Shown here: positions 10,448-24,900 of the stretch, piece after piece
Numbering within the stretch: the stretch's first letter is position 1
Layout: each line of letters starts with the position of its first letter
Source of the DNA: Owenia fusiformis
Lineage: Eukaryota > Annelida > Polychaeta > Sabellida > Oweniidae
Length of the DNA stretch: 60,000 nucleotides
Assembly (NCBI GenBank): GCA_903813345.2
Contig: CAIIXF020000009.1
Coordinates: forward strand, 30,480,740-30,540,739
Direction: 5' to 3'
The notes under the pieces: model-generated
Told to the model about the DNA's origin: nothing
Database searches by the model: none
The model's input: the letters and a program-made list of their open reading frames with translations, nothing else
Position numbers and translations under genes: made by a program

Positions 10448-11773
10448 CTGAGTGTATAATTTTATTTTATGCTAATATAATCATAAATGAAGATACATCT
10501 TTTTTATTTATATGCTGGCTATAGAATAAAGCTCTCACTGTAAAATGCTCTTTCATTTGAAACTAATAATTTTGAAGAAGGCTAGACTTGTAAAATATGA
10601 GGCCATCGATATATGTAGCATACGCATAAGTATTGGTATCAGTTTCTATTCTTCGATGCATATTGTGATGACTACAGTATGAATGAAATTTCCCTTGATG
10701 TTATGGTCTCGCCGGATTGTGATGGACGGTGGAAGAGAGAGCTGAGGGTGATAGACATTGCTTCTTTTCACGTTAGATTATAGTTTGGGATAGTTTGGGT
10801 TTGGTTTCCTTATGACTGTTGTACTCTAAGATGCTTCCTTTTTCTTGCTGTTTTTTGCAGCAATTTTACACCTCATAAATATTTATACTTTACGTCATTA
10901 GCAATTTTTCAAAGCATTTAATGTTTTTATTAAGCTTATTGGAGGGACACGTGTTGTTTCATATCGGCTGTTTTCAGAAAGCGTGATTCACTAAAATGTT
11001 TAGCTTAGTGCAAATTATAGCGATGTGAGAGGCATTCATCTTGCTGTGGCAAGGTAAACGGAAAGCATGATGAGTGTTAGACAGGCGCACATCGATCAGA
11101 TTTTCTCATATACTGATATATATTTGTTCACATAAAAGTCCAAAAAGCATAATAGTTGTTTTTCGAAATGCTACACATTGTTTTGAAGAATGTTGATTGA
11201 TTGTACGAACTTAAAATATACGAGGGTGCTTCGATACTTTCCTCCAAAAGAAATAGGAACACGAACTCCCATATTGGAGTTATCAAGTCTTCTCCGACTT
11301 CAAGTAATCGTGGAACATTTGAATTAAATTTGAATTTCAAATTAGAATAGCGTTTTTACGGGAAGGCAGGGTTGTCAAACATGAAAACTTGAAGGGAGGG
11401 GTACAACTATATTTTGAATAATTGTGCCAAAGCAGGAAACAGTTATATGGGAAGTTGAAATGGACCAAGATATTGAAACTCCGATTAAAAAATGAAAACT
11501 TTGCAACTGGTCATAAATATGAGTCTACTAATATAAAAATTTTAAAAAATAGATCAAATGATATGCAAACTAAAGTAATGATAAATCTGAAATAATGATA
11601 AATCTGAAATATTGAAACATAAAAGACAATCAATGCTAACGTTGTGACTTGTAATAAATCTGATATATTAAAACATTAATTGAAATATAGTTAATGCAAA
11701 CTTCGTAACTGGTGATAAATCTGAAATATTGAAAGCTTGATCAAAGAAAAGTGTAACGCTGTACATACCTAAG

Positions 11774-11890
11774 CTGGTACTCGCGAATGCAACTTTCGCC
11801 TCTCGGCTACAGGGTAAACCTACTATTTTGAGGGCAACTCATTTAAATATGAATAGAACCTGCCACTATTCCATTCATATTTAAACGATT
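11774..11890. mobile_element. MITE family A, copy 2 (3' truncated)
   Basis: The left arm (CTCGCGAATGCAACTTTCGCC, AAACCTACTATT) and the centre (TGCCACTATTCCATTCATAT) match the other two copies. The centre runs in the opposite sense and the right terminal arm is missing, so this copy is truncated or rearranged. Confidence 0.65.
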
Positions 11891-12402
11891 TAAATTAAAC
11901 GCAGATTGGAGAACTTATTCAGGAAAAAAATTCTTAATTGGGTTGTTCTCACGTTCTTCGTCGGCCGCCATATTGGATTTTTCGAAAAATAATAAATTAT
12001 CCGAGAGAAAAAGCGTATCATAGCCGGGCCATCTGAAATGAGGATATATTTCCAAGTTATTCTGATTCAATGGGCTTGTTGCTATGTTTCTGTGAAAAAA
12101 TAATTTCTGTTCCACTTAAAACATCGACGAACTTCATAAAAAACAAGTCTCGATTTTTCGAAATATTTTTTTGATCGCCAACCACACTTGATACGATCGA
12201 TATATTTACAAATATTTGGGCTTAAAATATGCTTCAATTCATTCTTAAGACGTATCTTACAGGAATTGTATTCATTGGTGACTATTTAGGGGTGATTTTA
12301 GAGCAAATAAATCATCGATCATTTCCGGAAGTAGAAGCTCAAAAATCATGCGCAGAAAAACAAAAGTAAAGACATTTCTCTGACCTGCCGAGCGACTGGA
12401 GT

Positions 12403-12585
12403 CTTGTATTCGCGAATTAAACGTCGTTCGACTGCCGACTAACGGATTAACCTACTATTCTGTGATTAACTCATTCAAACATGCGTGGAATAGTGGCAGG
12501 AACTATTCATATTAAGATGAGCTGGTCATAAAATAGTAGGTTAATCCGGTAGCCGATAGCCGAAACTTGCATTCACGAATACAAG
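12403..12585. mobile_element. MITE family A, copy 3
   Basis: This is the best-preserved copy. It begins CTTGTATTCGCGAAT and ends ATTCACGAATACAAG, a near-perfect 15-bp terminal inverted repeat. The inner arms CGGATTAACCTACTATT and AATAGTAGGTTAATCCG pair exactly. It defines the family ends at about 183 bp. Confidence 0.85.
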
Positions 12586-13217
12586 TAAAGTAATAATGTT
12601 TTAAAAAGTCAATGTTCCCTATATTCACTCGGCAATCTGTAATTAGTTCTCGTTTGGTTGCGTACAGTAATAAACTTTCACAGATATTTATTTCTCTATA
12701 TATCAAATAAGCTAGTATACCAGTAATAAATCTGTTAGAGCCGAGGGGGGACTCATCTCAACTGTGACGCAATATGTATGCAAATTAGGATGCCACATAA
12801 TTATAAATAGCATCGTGGTATTATCATAGTTATCATAATTGTCATTTTGCTTGAATGATGCCGGTGTTATCTTTTCGAGAAGCAAAATAAGCACATGAAT
12901 GCGGGTGAATAGTACAATGTTTAGAATCGAGCTTCGACAAATCGAGTAAATTCAGTAAATCGAAGATATGCATGTTCATGTCAAAATACCATTGATTAAT
13001 AAATGGGTGTCATTTACCTTTACTCATGACCTTGATTTCTAAACCTATAGAAATAGGTGCCATTCTGATGTCGTGCTGTTTGGTGCTTTGCTAGTTAGCG
13101 ATAAAATAACAATAAGTTATTGTGACCATTGGCAATTTTTAATCCATATTAATGGAGTCATGGTCACCTCATTGTAGGCTACTCGGTGTTTTCAATAGAC
13201 TACATGTAGATGAGACT

Positions 13218-13560
13218 AGTAGATATAATCTTGATTTATGTCATTAAAAATTCGAAATTCCGTCAAAGTGATATCAGATTTGAAATCTACATGTAAAATT
13301 ACAGTGTTTATCAACTTTGAATTTTTTTTTGAAAATGAAATATATTTTCTTTTGTTGGACAGATAACATTTTCTTTCACTGGACATATTTTGATTTGCAT
13401 AACCATTAGATACATTAGGGTGATATGAAAATTGAACCACTAAAACAGATGTAATTTAAGTTAAAGGGAACTGTCTACTATACCCGCCATGTTATCTGAC
13501 CCGAACGAACCACCTGGTGGTGAAACCGGTAACAACCCACTCGTACCTGCATTATTGGAA
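13218..13560 (+). repeat. dispersed repeat B, copy 1
   Basis: This region, from AATCTTGATTTATGTCATT to AACAACCCACTCG, matches 29475-29897 in order and orientation, including CCACCTGGTGGTGAAAC. The second copy has about 90 extra bases. No termini or coding frame could be set. Confidence 0.75.
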
Positions 13561-14143
13561 GTATCTCACACCTGAAGAGTGGTATGAAGAAAGGGTGCTC
13601 TGCAATGTTTTGTAATATTTCATTCTACATGAGATCATCATTTGGGATATTTGGGATTGTTTTCATTATGACTGGTAGTGATCTTAGATATTTCCTTTTG
13701 CTGTATTGTGTGATGTCTTTGGTTCCACCTTGGTAATATCCATTGAAAACATCGATCTGCTTTTACTTGATAGTATTTTTTTATATTCTCCCCACACAAC
13801 ATTTCATTGACGTGTATCTCTAATATGGAATGACAGAGGCTCGATGTACTAAAACACGTGTCCAGAATCAGTAGACAGAAACACTAGACAAAACTGAAAA
13901 TATGAAATATTCTTTCACGCCGGACTTTCACGAAGTTCTTCTGATTAAGCATTACGTGGGCCTAATACATACGCAGGTCTTATTTGAGCACTATTATTCG
14001 GTACTAACTTCGACCGTTTATTTGAATTTTTGACCTACCAGGTGTTTGAAAATCAAGGACTGTGAGTCTCATATTGCACCGTTTTTCTTCAAACTTGTTC
14101 CATTCAAAGCAAAACAAAATTGCCTTTCTGTTGGTACATTGCT

Positions 14144-14256
14144 TTATTGCAGAGTCCCGCGTTTTAGCAGTGTTTTGGTCCCCAGTTGTGAGAAGCCCTT
14201 CTCACAGCTGGGGACCCAAATGCCGCTGAAAGTAGGGACTCTGTATAGCAGAATAA
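14144..14256. mobile_element. short hairpin element (113 bp)
   Basis: The arms pair from TTATTGCAGAGTCCC on the left to GGGACTCTGTATAGCAGAATAA on the right. A strong core, GGTCCCCAGTTGTGAGAAG and CTTCTCACAGCTGGGGACC, closes on a two-base loop. The shape fits a small MITE or foldback element. It lies upstream of the peptide-receptor gene. Confidence 0.75.
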
Positions 14257-15979
14257 TGTGGAAATTGGAACATGTATTTAGAAGTTTTATTATAAAATGG
14301 AAAATGGAACAACACGGTTGAATCCTGCAAAACATGAGTGTTGTCGAATATTTACAATGGCTTTTCATAAATTCTGTGTGTGTCGTGCATTGTTTCGAAG
14401 GAGACAGTAACATGAAAATAGTTATATTCATTTTCACTCTGTCACTCTTGAAGTTTGTAAACTAGGATCATATTTGAGATATTGCTTAGAACGATTTATT
14501 TATCATCGCCAATTGATATTTTCCAGGCTATTCCCATCTATGTTTTACGGTTATGGGGTCGTAAAGTTAGGAATTTTAGCATATGAAAGTTCCGTCTTTG
14601 AGACAGAACGTATCATTACTAGAGTTACGTGCATGAGGGTATTGTAATTACACGGAGGATCTGATGTATTATATCCCACTAGAATGTATTGTATAGACGC
14701 ATTAACATTCCCTTGAGGTTTCTCAAAATATATGTAGCCCTTTTCTTACCTTTGTATATGTATGTACCTCTGTTAACGGATTTTTGTTAGCATTTTAAGA
14801 AACCAATCTTAATCTAGAATACTATGACAAATATGTCATAATAAATAGAATATTAGGAGTCTAGAGTGACAAATATGCAATAGTTACCGAACTTGTCATT
14901 TATTTTTATTGACATATTTGTACATGTATAAAGTAATGATTGATTAATGTACACAGCGAACCATGGGAAATGAAAAACGGATACGAAAATGCATCAATCC
15001 ATCCAATTACCTAAATGAGCTTCTTCTTTGCATTTTGACGAGGTTGTTTTGACCATTTTTGTTCTTACTTTTCTAATATCATTGGCGAAAACAGGAAATA
15101 CCCTTATTTCATTTCGCTTTATATGGTGCTATTTTTGCCTTCTTGTGAGCATTAACAAATTGGTACGTACGTTAATCAAGTTTTATCTTTGATGCAAGGT
15201 TCTACTGCAAAATATTACCGCTGGATAAAGTCGTTATGATAAAAGAAATTAAATAGTTATAAATACATGTTCATTAGCAGACAATCTAAATCTTGATCAG
15301 ACTAATACGAGGGATACTGTCGCTGATAATCTCTCGCAACACTACGTTCTTTTAATATAGCCGTAAGCCTTCCCTTCCGGCTCCTGTAACCGATGATGCG
15401 ACTCGGGCATTGCATTCAGCAGTTAGCATTCACAAGAGATTCGGCCATTTGAGTCAAAGCGCTATCAAAAACGATATTTCATTTTCCATTATGGATGCGA
15501 CTTGCTCTGAATAAACCGAGTGCCGTAGAAAATATATCACAGAAGCTGTCTACTAGATGGTTGGTATTTAAAACATCAAGGCATCGTCGAATGAACTAGT
15601 AAGCTCATTTAGGGTTGCAAATACAAAAACTGGATGTAGAGAGTTGTGAAATAATTCAAATTACTGACGAAGCAACGAAGTAGTTTTGGAATAGACGAAG
15701 TTTGATAAGCCATCGGGACTGGTATGATCGGGAAACAATCGGACAGACGTGATAAGCGTTCTTTAATTTCCGTTCAGCTTCGTCAGTAGGGAAAGTGTTA
15801 ACTAATTCGAAAAAATCGTAAGGGAATTTTAATAATATCTAACTAAAGATAAAGAGTTATTGAACCAGATCGGATGTTCCATCTCATAGGATTGACCAAT
15901 AAATCCCACTATCAGTTCCGGGAGTGTGAAAAATCTGAGTTGATCAACAAAATTGGACATTCTAGTCCCAGTGGCGAGT

Positions 15980-18900
15980 ATGCCTAAAGCAGACGTAGAA
16001 TTACTTCCCCTGGTAAGAAACGCCAGCAATCAAAGGATTGAAAATGATATTGTCCACACAGCGTCTTATCAAATGATTGGAGCAGGCACTGCGAACTTCG
16101 ATCTTTTAACATTGAGGACCAATTTCACTCCCGGGATAGGACTATTCAACAACGGAACAAATATCTCAGGGATTGGAAGTATGGAAAACGTTCCGTATTA
16201 TCCTGCAATTAAACTTCCGTTGCATGTGGTCGTCCTGTACGGTATTGCGTATGCCGTTATCTTCTTACTAGGTATAATAGGGAACTTACTGGTGATCACG
16301 GTGGTATATAATAACATACGTATGCACAACGTTACCAACTACCTGATCGTCAACCTGAGCGTAGCTGACCTTCTTGTATCAATCTTCGTCCTTCCTATTA
16401 CGCTATTATCAAATATTTTCTATGGTGAGTATGTAAAATAGTCTTTCAAAATATTACATGACTACCCATTTTATGACATTCTGATGGATTCTGCGTGTGT
16501 TCTCATTATAGTTTAAAGCATATTTTTCAAAGTATCCTAATTGTAGTTTACGCATACGCACGAAGTGTCTGTCAAAAATACTTACAGGGAATACAACACT
16601 TGTAAAATATATTTGCAAACTATTATAGTTGTTATTAATCTGAAAATTAGTTGAGGTCAAATGTGTTTGATACGACAGTTGTATTTATGATAATATTTCT
16701 TTAATGCGAAGGAAAATCAAATCGATATATCGAAGATATATCCATGATATAATTACGAAGAATATTCAGCCAATATTACTTTTTCACCGATTTGAAAATA
16801 TGAATGGCCCCTTGAACTACGGCTATATTTGTAAATGATTTGACAATGATTTTGCTATAGTGATAAATACTTCAATTTGAATAGGCACGAAAGATCATCA
16901 AAAATCAAATATATCTTTTTCAGGAATATGATTCTTTTGAGCTCTTAGCATCCGGGGTAAAACATGTGAAGTATCCAGTGAAATACAAGTAAACATAGAT
17001 ATACGTTTTATCATGTTCATACCTCATTTGAAACTGTTCAGTACTATTTTGTCACCACCACAAGTGGTTTTGTTATTGTCTCCCAACTATTTGTTGACGA
17101 CGTACAGCGGTTGGTGCTCGGCGTTCGGTGGTTGCTGTTCAGCGTTTGGCGGCCGGCATCGGTAACAAATGGCATGTAGTGACATTTTGTATGTCAATGC
17201 CTTGTATATCAATAGCATCTGCTACGCTTTAAGAATACATAACGCAGTTCAAAAGACCTATCAATTTATTTCACAATTTCGATCTCCCTGTGTGCTTAAC
17301 ATTGTGTAGCAAATTCTCAATAAGCTTAAGTTTGTTGAATTACATGATTGTCGTTAATTAATCAAAGTACAATACACGAAAGTAAAATTAAAATGGGAAT
17401 ATAAGACGAGACTAGAGAGATTTCGCAACTCACTTATAGCATGTTTATTATTCCCATATAACGTATAACTTATGAAGCGTTTGATTACGTCATCATTTAT
17501 TGCGCTGCTCTATACGTCCATAAGTGTGTTATTCTTACGTATAGAATATCACACTTATGGATGTATAGAGCTCCACAATAAATGATGACGTAATCAAACG
17601 CTTCATATACGGAAATAATAAATATGCTATAAATGAGTTGCGAAATCTCTATTATTAAAAAGTAAGTACTTAGCAAACGAGAACAATTTTCATCTATGGT
17701 TATCATATTTTTATTAAAATGGAGAATGTATATTTGGATATTGAAAAGGTAGGGTTGCTCACCTCATTGGGTGCTATGTCATTGAACGATTTTGCGAAAC
17801 ACAAGCACCCCATGATCAATTTTGACTATCCTTATGTCAAGATATTGTTAATGTAAAACATCAAAACAACAAAATTATATGCTTTTATTAACGAACTAAA
17901 AAATATCAATGACAGATGTCCAGAATCGAATCATACAAATTAGTTGACAACCTCGAGTATTTCAAGTATAACAAATAGATCGTACCAAAGTGTTTCAAAT
18001 GGTTCACATTGATCTTAATCTATGGAAATATATTTTTCTTCATTCACCCTAAGCCAGGATATTGGTATTCAAAAAGTGTATCTTCCTAAAAAAGATAAGA
18101 CATGCTTTCCGATGGTATCCATGATTTGCATAATCCATGATACTTTTCAACGCATTGACGGGAAATTCGAGTCATTTGACCCGGCCAGCCTCTCCCATTG
18201 CAGGTCTGTGTCATTTATTTCCTTCTTTGTCATGTAATAACGAATGTTTCTGAAAAACATATTCACATATTTTCCCATCGATTGTACAGTAGGAAAGCTA
18301 AAACGACGTCACAAAACTGTCACGCCAATATTTATACAGGCTTTAATTTATCCCAATATCATCTCTCATCAATATCAATGGGAAAACTAGTAGCGAGGGC
18401 TCCATTAACCATAACAATCCATTGTCAGCTTCATGTACCATATACTCCATATATCAGATCCACTTCAATAGACAACATGATCTGGTCAAAAACCTCTTAT
18501 GATAGACAAGGTATTCTAGTATGTATCTTTCATACAATCAGTGTAAAAACCAAAAGGGGGCTATTTTGTTTCATTTTATTCTCTAAAACATCATAATCGT
18601 GAGATAAAAAGTTAAGAATAAGATAAACAAAGCTATTTTGAGTGTTTTGTTTTAAGTATTGACTACAATTTGGAAATGGTTTGTAAAGCAACTGTATATG
18701 TTTTTGGAAAAATGAACTTGCATAACTTGGAAAATATAATACTATTGAACTTCAATGTAAAAGACAATTGAAAAATGATAAATAGAAAATATGATTAAAT
18801 AGGAACAATGTCCTATTGGAAAAATCTCCAGCCATCCCATACAATAATAGACATATTGAGAGAGACAGTAAGAGATTGAGAGAGACAGTAAGAGTATTTT

Positions 18901-21900
18901 GATTTTAACCTATATCTCCACCTAGATTATATAAATACAATTAATTGACATTACCTGTACATTTTTATAGGTAGAGAATATACACATTATTCAAACTCCT
19001 ACTATCCAAGATCAAAATGAGTACTGATGGTTCTCGTCAAAATTTCACAAGGTTCTTGAGAAAAAGGGTTTATAATATTTTTGTTAGAGAAGCTATCTAT
19101 AAACCGCTGACTGACATCCCTCCTGTTTAAAATAGATATGGTACAGTATTCATGTAGCATTTAATTGGGTATCCATGTTTAAGTCTAGTTAGTCGACATT
19201 AATTAATCACACTTATCAACTAAATAACGTTTTTCTTCTTCTATCCTGTCACATATTGACTATTCGTCTCTCAGGCAAGATATGATGGTTAGAAGAAGGC
19301 TACGTTTCCTGTGTCTTAAAGTATAATGGGCTGTACGTTAATATTCTTAAAATCTGAATCCTCTCACGCATGACAAAATTTGACTTAACTTTGCTATACT
19401 ACATTAAAATATTTCATTTGTTGAATCTTTCTCACTTTCTCTTTTTCATATGTATAATTAGCGGGCTCTTGAGATTTTTTTAAAGCGAACATAATTCCGT
19501 TGCAATTGGCGAAGGAAGAGAAGATTAGTTCGACCTGTGTGCAGATGTCGTAAACATTTATCATATATAAATTGCAATGAACGAGGGAATGCAATAAGTA
19601 GCTACAAAGACATGGGTAATATAAAAACAATAACCCCCTAGAAGTCGAAACTTTCCGCCTTATATGATACTAATTAAGTCGTTTACGCCTCCCATTTATC
19701 ACGCAAAAGATCAGTTGCAGTTCAGGCAAAGCGATCTTGGAAATTAAAGACGCGCGGAAGTTCCTGTTCAATGACGCCCATTCACTATCTTATTATCACA
19801 TATTTCACAGAAATAAGCCGAAACGTGTGTGCTGAATGAGCATTTTTCATACAAGAAGGCTTGATAAATGTTTTTCATACTCGCACTTGATATCGAATGC
19901 TTATTTGGCTAAGACAATGTGTGTATAAAGAATTAAGACGAGCAGTTAATCTAATTTGGCTTTTAAGTATTTCCGCTGGATCGTTTTGACTGTCAATTCT
20001 CTACTGCATCTCTACATGTTTCTCTAGATCTGATCATTTCTATTTTGAGGTTAATGTTTTCTTGATCCCTTGGTGACGTTTTTTACCTTAGATATGATCT
20101 TTTACTGGATACGAAAACATCTGAGTAGATAAACGCAACCTGGTGATTGACATATCTTTAGGATCAGGCAGTGATGAAGGTATTACACGGGCACTTATAG
20201 TTCACAAGACAGCATCAATAGATCACAATTCGCGTTCAACGCTTATCATACCCAAGAGTTCGGACGATGATAGATGTACCCCCATATGAACACGGACTGT
20301 AATATGATGCAATGTCTTTGTCAACCACAGTCTCAACTTTCCATTTATTCTCATCTAATCTCTGAAAATAATCATTTTGCGCGTCGCGCATGTTTCTGAC
20401 ACGACTCTTTTTCAATAATTGGATCAAAAAGGCATAAATTATATAACATAGTTGTTAAAGACAACTACGCATAATGAATTGTGTCAAAGTATTAACAGAA
20501 ATGGTCAAAGCGTTTTTAGAAAAGCTAGCCCTTCGGAAATCATTGTCTGATTTAATGATTCAAAAATGTGGAAAGGTGCTCAATATACCTTTAAATTTCA
20601 AAGATATTTACTGTAAAGAACCAACAACCCCAAAAATCAGAAACAAAACAAAACAATTGGGGGGGAAGCGTTAGGGATGGGAACTTACTTCAATGATTTT
20701 AATCATATTGCCTCATGTCTTGTTTGAATTGTAAAAATTGATGAGTTAGCATTAAATAGTAATTGGATTCAATTTTACTGATAATTTACTAACGCTTAGA
20801 GGAAAATGCGCCTTGGGTGTCTCTTTCATGCTTTAGATGTAAAAGAACACAAATAAAATAGAAATGTCGACTTGGAATACTTTGAAACGATAAATACAGT
20901 TCGATTCATTATGCTGTTAATATATTACATTGGAATGTACGGATTTGTCAGTTCGTATTACAGAGACTCTCTTAAACAACACAGTTGTATCACGGGAAGT
21001 AATCAAGCAGTCACATCAGTCCACGATAGAAGAGTAACTCCTGCGTAAGCTTTGTGCAAAACCATATATATGGAACATTAACATCACTGGTTTGTGTGAT
21101 ATAAATATATATCAGTATCTGATTCTAAAATAAATGCAATTTACCCCATTCAACACGTTGATGCAATGCTTCTTTCTTGAAAATACCCAGGCTCGGTAAA
21201 TTTCTTGCCTGGGAAGTTGCACGAAACATGCAAATGATGCATTAATTCACTTGAATTGTGCGGGATCATTTTTCAAAATTTAATATTTACAGAAAAGATC
21301 AACCAAGCGATCATCATCCATCAATGTATCTAGTTTGACATGAAAGAATAGAACAAGTTACAGAATTAATCTAAATTGTTTTCAATTTCATTAGCATTTT
21401 GGACCAGAAATAGGCGTTCAGTCCCTTTGTGTGAGAAACTGTTCCACTTTTGTCTTGGTTTCAAAATACGATTCGAAAATAAAAAAATCTACTAACTGTA
21501 TCATTTATAAATATTTTGTTTTTAAATTGTTTTCACCCATGATTCAATTTATCATGGCGATTGGTTTGCGATCTGCATATATAATTTCCATGAAATACAA
21601 ATGATTTAGGCTATAATTAAATATACTAGTTACACTCCCCTCCATAAGTTTGGCAACCTTAGCCCCCCCCCCCATTGAACTACGTGTTAAAGCCTCTTTA
21701 CGTTTGAATTTTTATTTACTTAACCGGCGATGAAATAACTTATGCTATTTAAGGGACAAAGTGCGCAAATGAAGTCTCATTTTTGATCTTCATAGTATTT
21801 CCAATGGATTGATAAACACCTGATCTTTCATATGACACCAAAAAAAGCTCAAACAGACCTCATCAGAGTCGACACTAGCTCATGAAAAAATATTTTTGAT

Positions 21901-24900
21901 CTATCAATTTATATATGTCAAGTTTTTAGCAATGCCATAGAAAGATGGCATTGTTGTTTGCATTAATTATCCATTCAGTTTTGACAGGATTTTCAAGCAT
22001 ACGCCATCTTTTAATCCAAAAGTTATTCAAAACATACACTTTGTGAAAAGTGGTAATTCACTTTTTTCAATCTCTGAACTTCAAATGCTGTTTTCTAAGC
22101 GAGTATTTTTTTTTCACTTCAGTATTATCCCAAATTAAAGTTTTTATCATATTTGATTGACTGTGTGAGTGACTTGTCTCAAATAATATTTTATCCTTTT
22201 TCCTTCAAAAATAGGCGCATTGCCTGTTTAATGGTAACGTAACTCCAATACCTCCAAATTTCTCATTTTTTCCTCAATTACACAATAGGTCGAAAATTGA
22301 TGATAAATTTGATAATTTTTTGAAAATCGTCATTCCCATGTAATCCGATCCCTCCATCTTTTCAGTAAAAGATTCAGCAAAAAATATTTTATATAGAAAA
22401 TTGAATTGTCTAACTTTTTTGTACACTAAGTGTTTAGTTTATTTGATGAATACTATAGTTACAGCGCTTCAAAGTCATTTTTGAAAATGATTTGTCGCCT
22501 CCTGTGTTATTTCAATGAGAGAGGTTTTTTGAAAAACAATTTTGACTTTAAAGCCCTATAACTAAGTTGAACCTGAAGAAACATATCACTTTTTTGTTAA
22601 ATAAAGTTAGCAAATTCTTTACCCTTGATGAATTCAAAGAACGCTTCAATTCTGGACTTCTTAAGTCTTAAAAATACAATACCAGTTCAATGGACAAAAA
22701 CAATTTTCGAAAACGACAAAACTCTTGACCACTATCCAAATAGCAAAAAACATCTATTGAAATTCATAGAAAAGAAAAAGATATCCAGAATAATTTATTG
22801 GGAATTCATTAAGGATCTCGCGATCGATTTCAATAAAAGTTATATTTTAAAGTGGAACGATGAACTGAATATTGATCTCAGTAATCATGAATGGCATATC
22901 ATAAATACTATGAACAAAGTTAGTAATTTTGAGCCAAAACTAGCATCTTTTAACTATAAAGTGCTCCATAGATTTTTGCCTACAAATAAATATCTACATG
23001 TGTGCGGTCTCCAAGAATCTGCCCTTTGCAGTTTTTGCGGAAACCAAGTCGAAACTATTGGCCACCTACTTCTTCATTGTAAACTGGCAAAAAATTTGCT
23101 GAGTGATATCAAGAAATGGTTGCCAGAGGGACTGTCCGTTTTAAGTGATTTGAGAACGATCATATTGGGTCCAGTAATCATGAATGAAAAATCAATACTA
23201 TTAAACACAATATTTTGCATATATAAAAGATATATTTATCTATGTAAATGTAAAAATGTACGACCAACTTTTGTAGGTTTTAAAAGTAATGTGCAACAAT
23301 ACTTTCAACTTGATGTAAAATTGGAGAAAGGGGACAAGTGGGGAGAGATCAAACACTTATTATCATTATAGCAGAATGAATTTACTTGAATTTGTCTAGG
23401 AGGATCTTGTATATATATCCAAATAATCCACATGAAATGTAACAACAACTGAATACTCTATCTATTGGTGGTGCTCTTGGCAGAAATACCTGCGACTTAT
23501 TGTAAAACTAATGTAGAACCTTTTTTATATTGAATATTTGTATTTATTAAATTGTAATGCTGCTAAACCTGAAATAAAAATCAATTAAAAAAAAGTTAGC
23601 AAATTCAATTGTCTGCCTAACTCGTATGGATGGATATTCTGTCATATGACATGCGGCAAACGTACCATTTCCCATTGGTTAACATGGGAATGTCGATATT
23701 CAAAAATTCATCAAATTTATCATCAATTTTCGACTTATTGTAATTGAGGAAAAAAATTGAGAAAATTTGGAGGTATTGGAAATAAAGTCAAATTACGTTT
23801 CCACCAATAGTATAAGTATGTTCATCGCAGGTTAAGTAAATAAAAATTCAAAGGTACAATCGGGGAGCTAAGGTTGCCAAACTTATGGAGGGGAGTGTAC
23901 ATTGTATTGTATGTGTGAACATACATCTGTTAAAAAACATGATCCCCTGTTCGTGGTTTGTGGAAAATGCAAGCTTAACTCAGAGGCTGCTTTTTTAGTT
24001 CCTAGGTAGTGGATAACAAAAGGTTTGAAATGGTGATTAAGTGGTTTTTACCCAGATTGAATGAAATATTCATATCTTCTATTTCGCAAACGAATATACA
24101 GGTATCACCTGCAGTTCTATTACACGCCATAAATCCTTCGGGAACGTACTACCCGATTAGGCAGTTTCCGACAAATTAATATTTTATTGAGTAATTTCAA
24201 CATTTTTATAGATGATAAAGTGAAAATTATGCACTTTTTATATCCATAAGAGATAATCGGCTTTAGTCTTTTTGTCATATTACTAAGTATACCTGCGTTC
24301 ATTGATACCATACATATTCTCGCAATAGCTATATGTTATTAGCTCTTGCTTGTATATGTAAGTCATATATCTCGACAAAGAGGAGTTATATTACACAAAG
24401 GTACTATAAACAAAGTGTGTCATCGTCCATATTTCCGCACAATGAATTCAGAAACATGTATCTACAAAGTGGGTATATCAATTCATAGTTTCATTATGAA
24501 CAGGATGACATGGAAAATTGTACGATACAAATATGGAATAACGGCATTGTGACAGATAGTGATATTAGGGAATATCCTTGAAATTTTAGCATCTGATAGA
24601 CTATTTGATTGTAATAAACATCTTAAAGCTTCATCTAATCTGTCAACTCTATTTAGTTTTAGAGAAAAAACGTATTTTGGTACCATTACCCATTTTCCAT
24701 GATTTGAGTTGCATTCAACTTTCTGCATCGATCATAAGGTCATGTCATCTAAAACGTCCAAATCCTCAAGGAGCTATCTAAAATGTCTTTGCATTTTTAG
24801 CTACAGTTTGGAAAATGAATTCTCTGTACATGTATCATGTGAAAAGTTCAGCTTTTTTCGATAAGTACAATTCCTTTTTGGACACTCTGTAATTATACTG

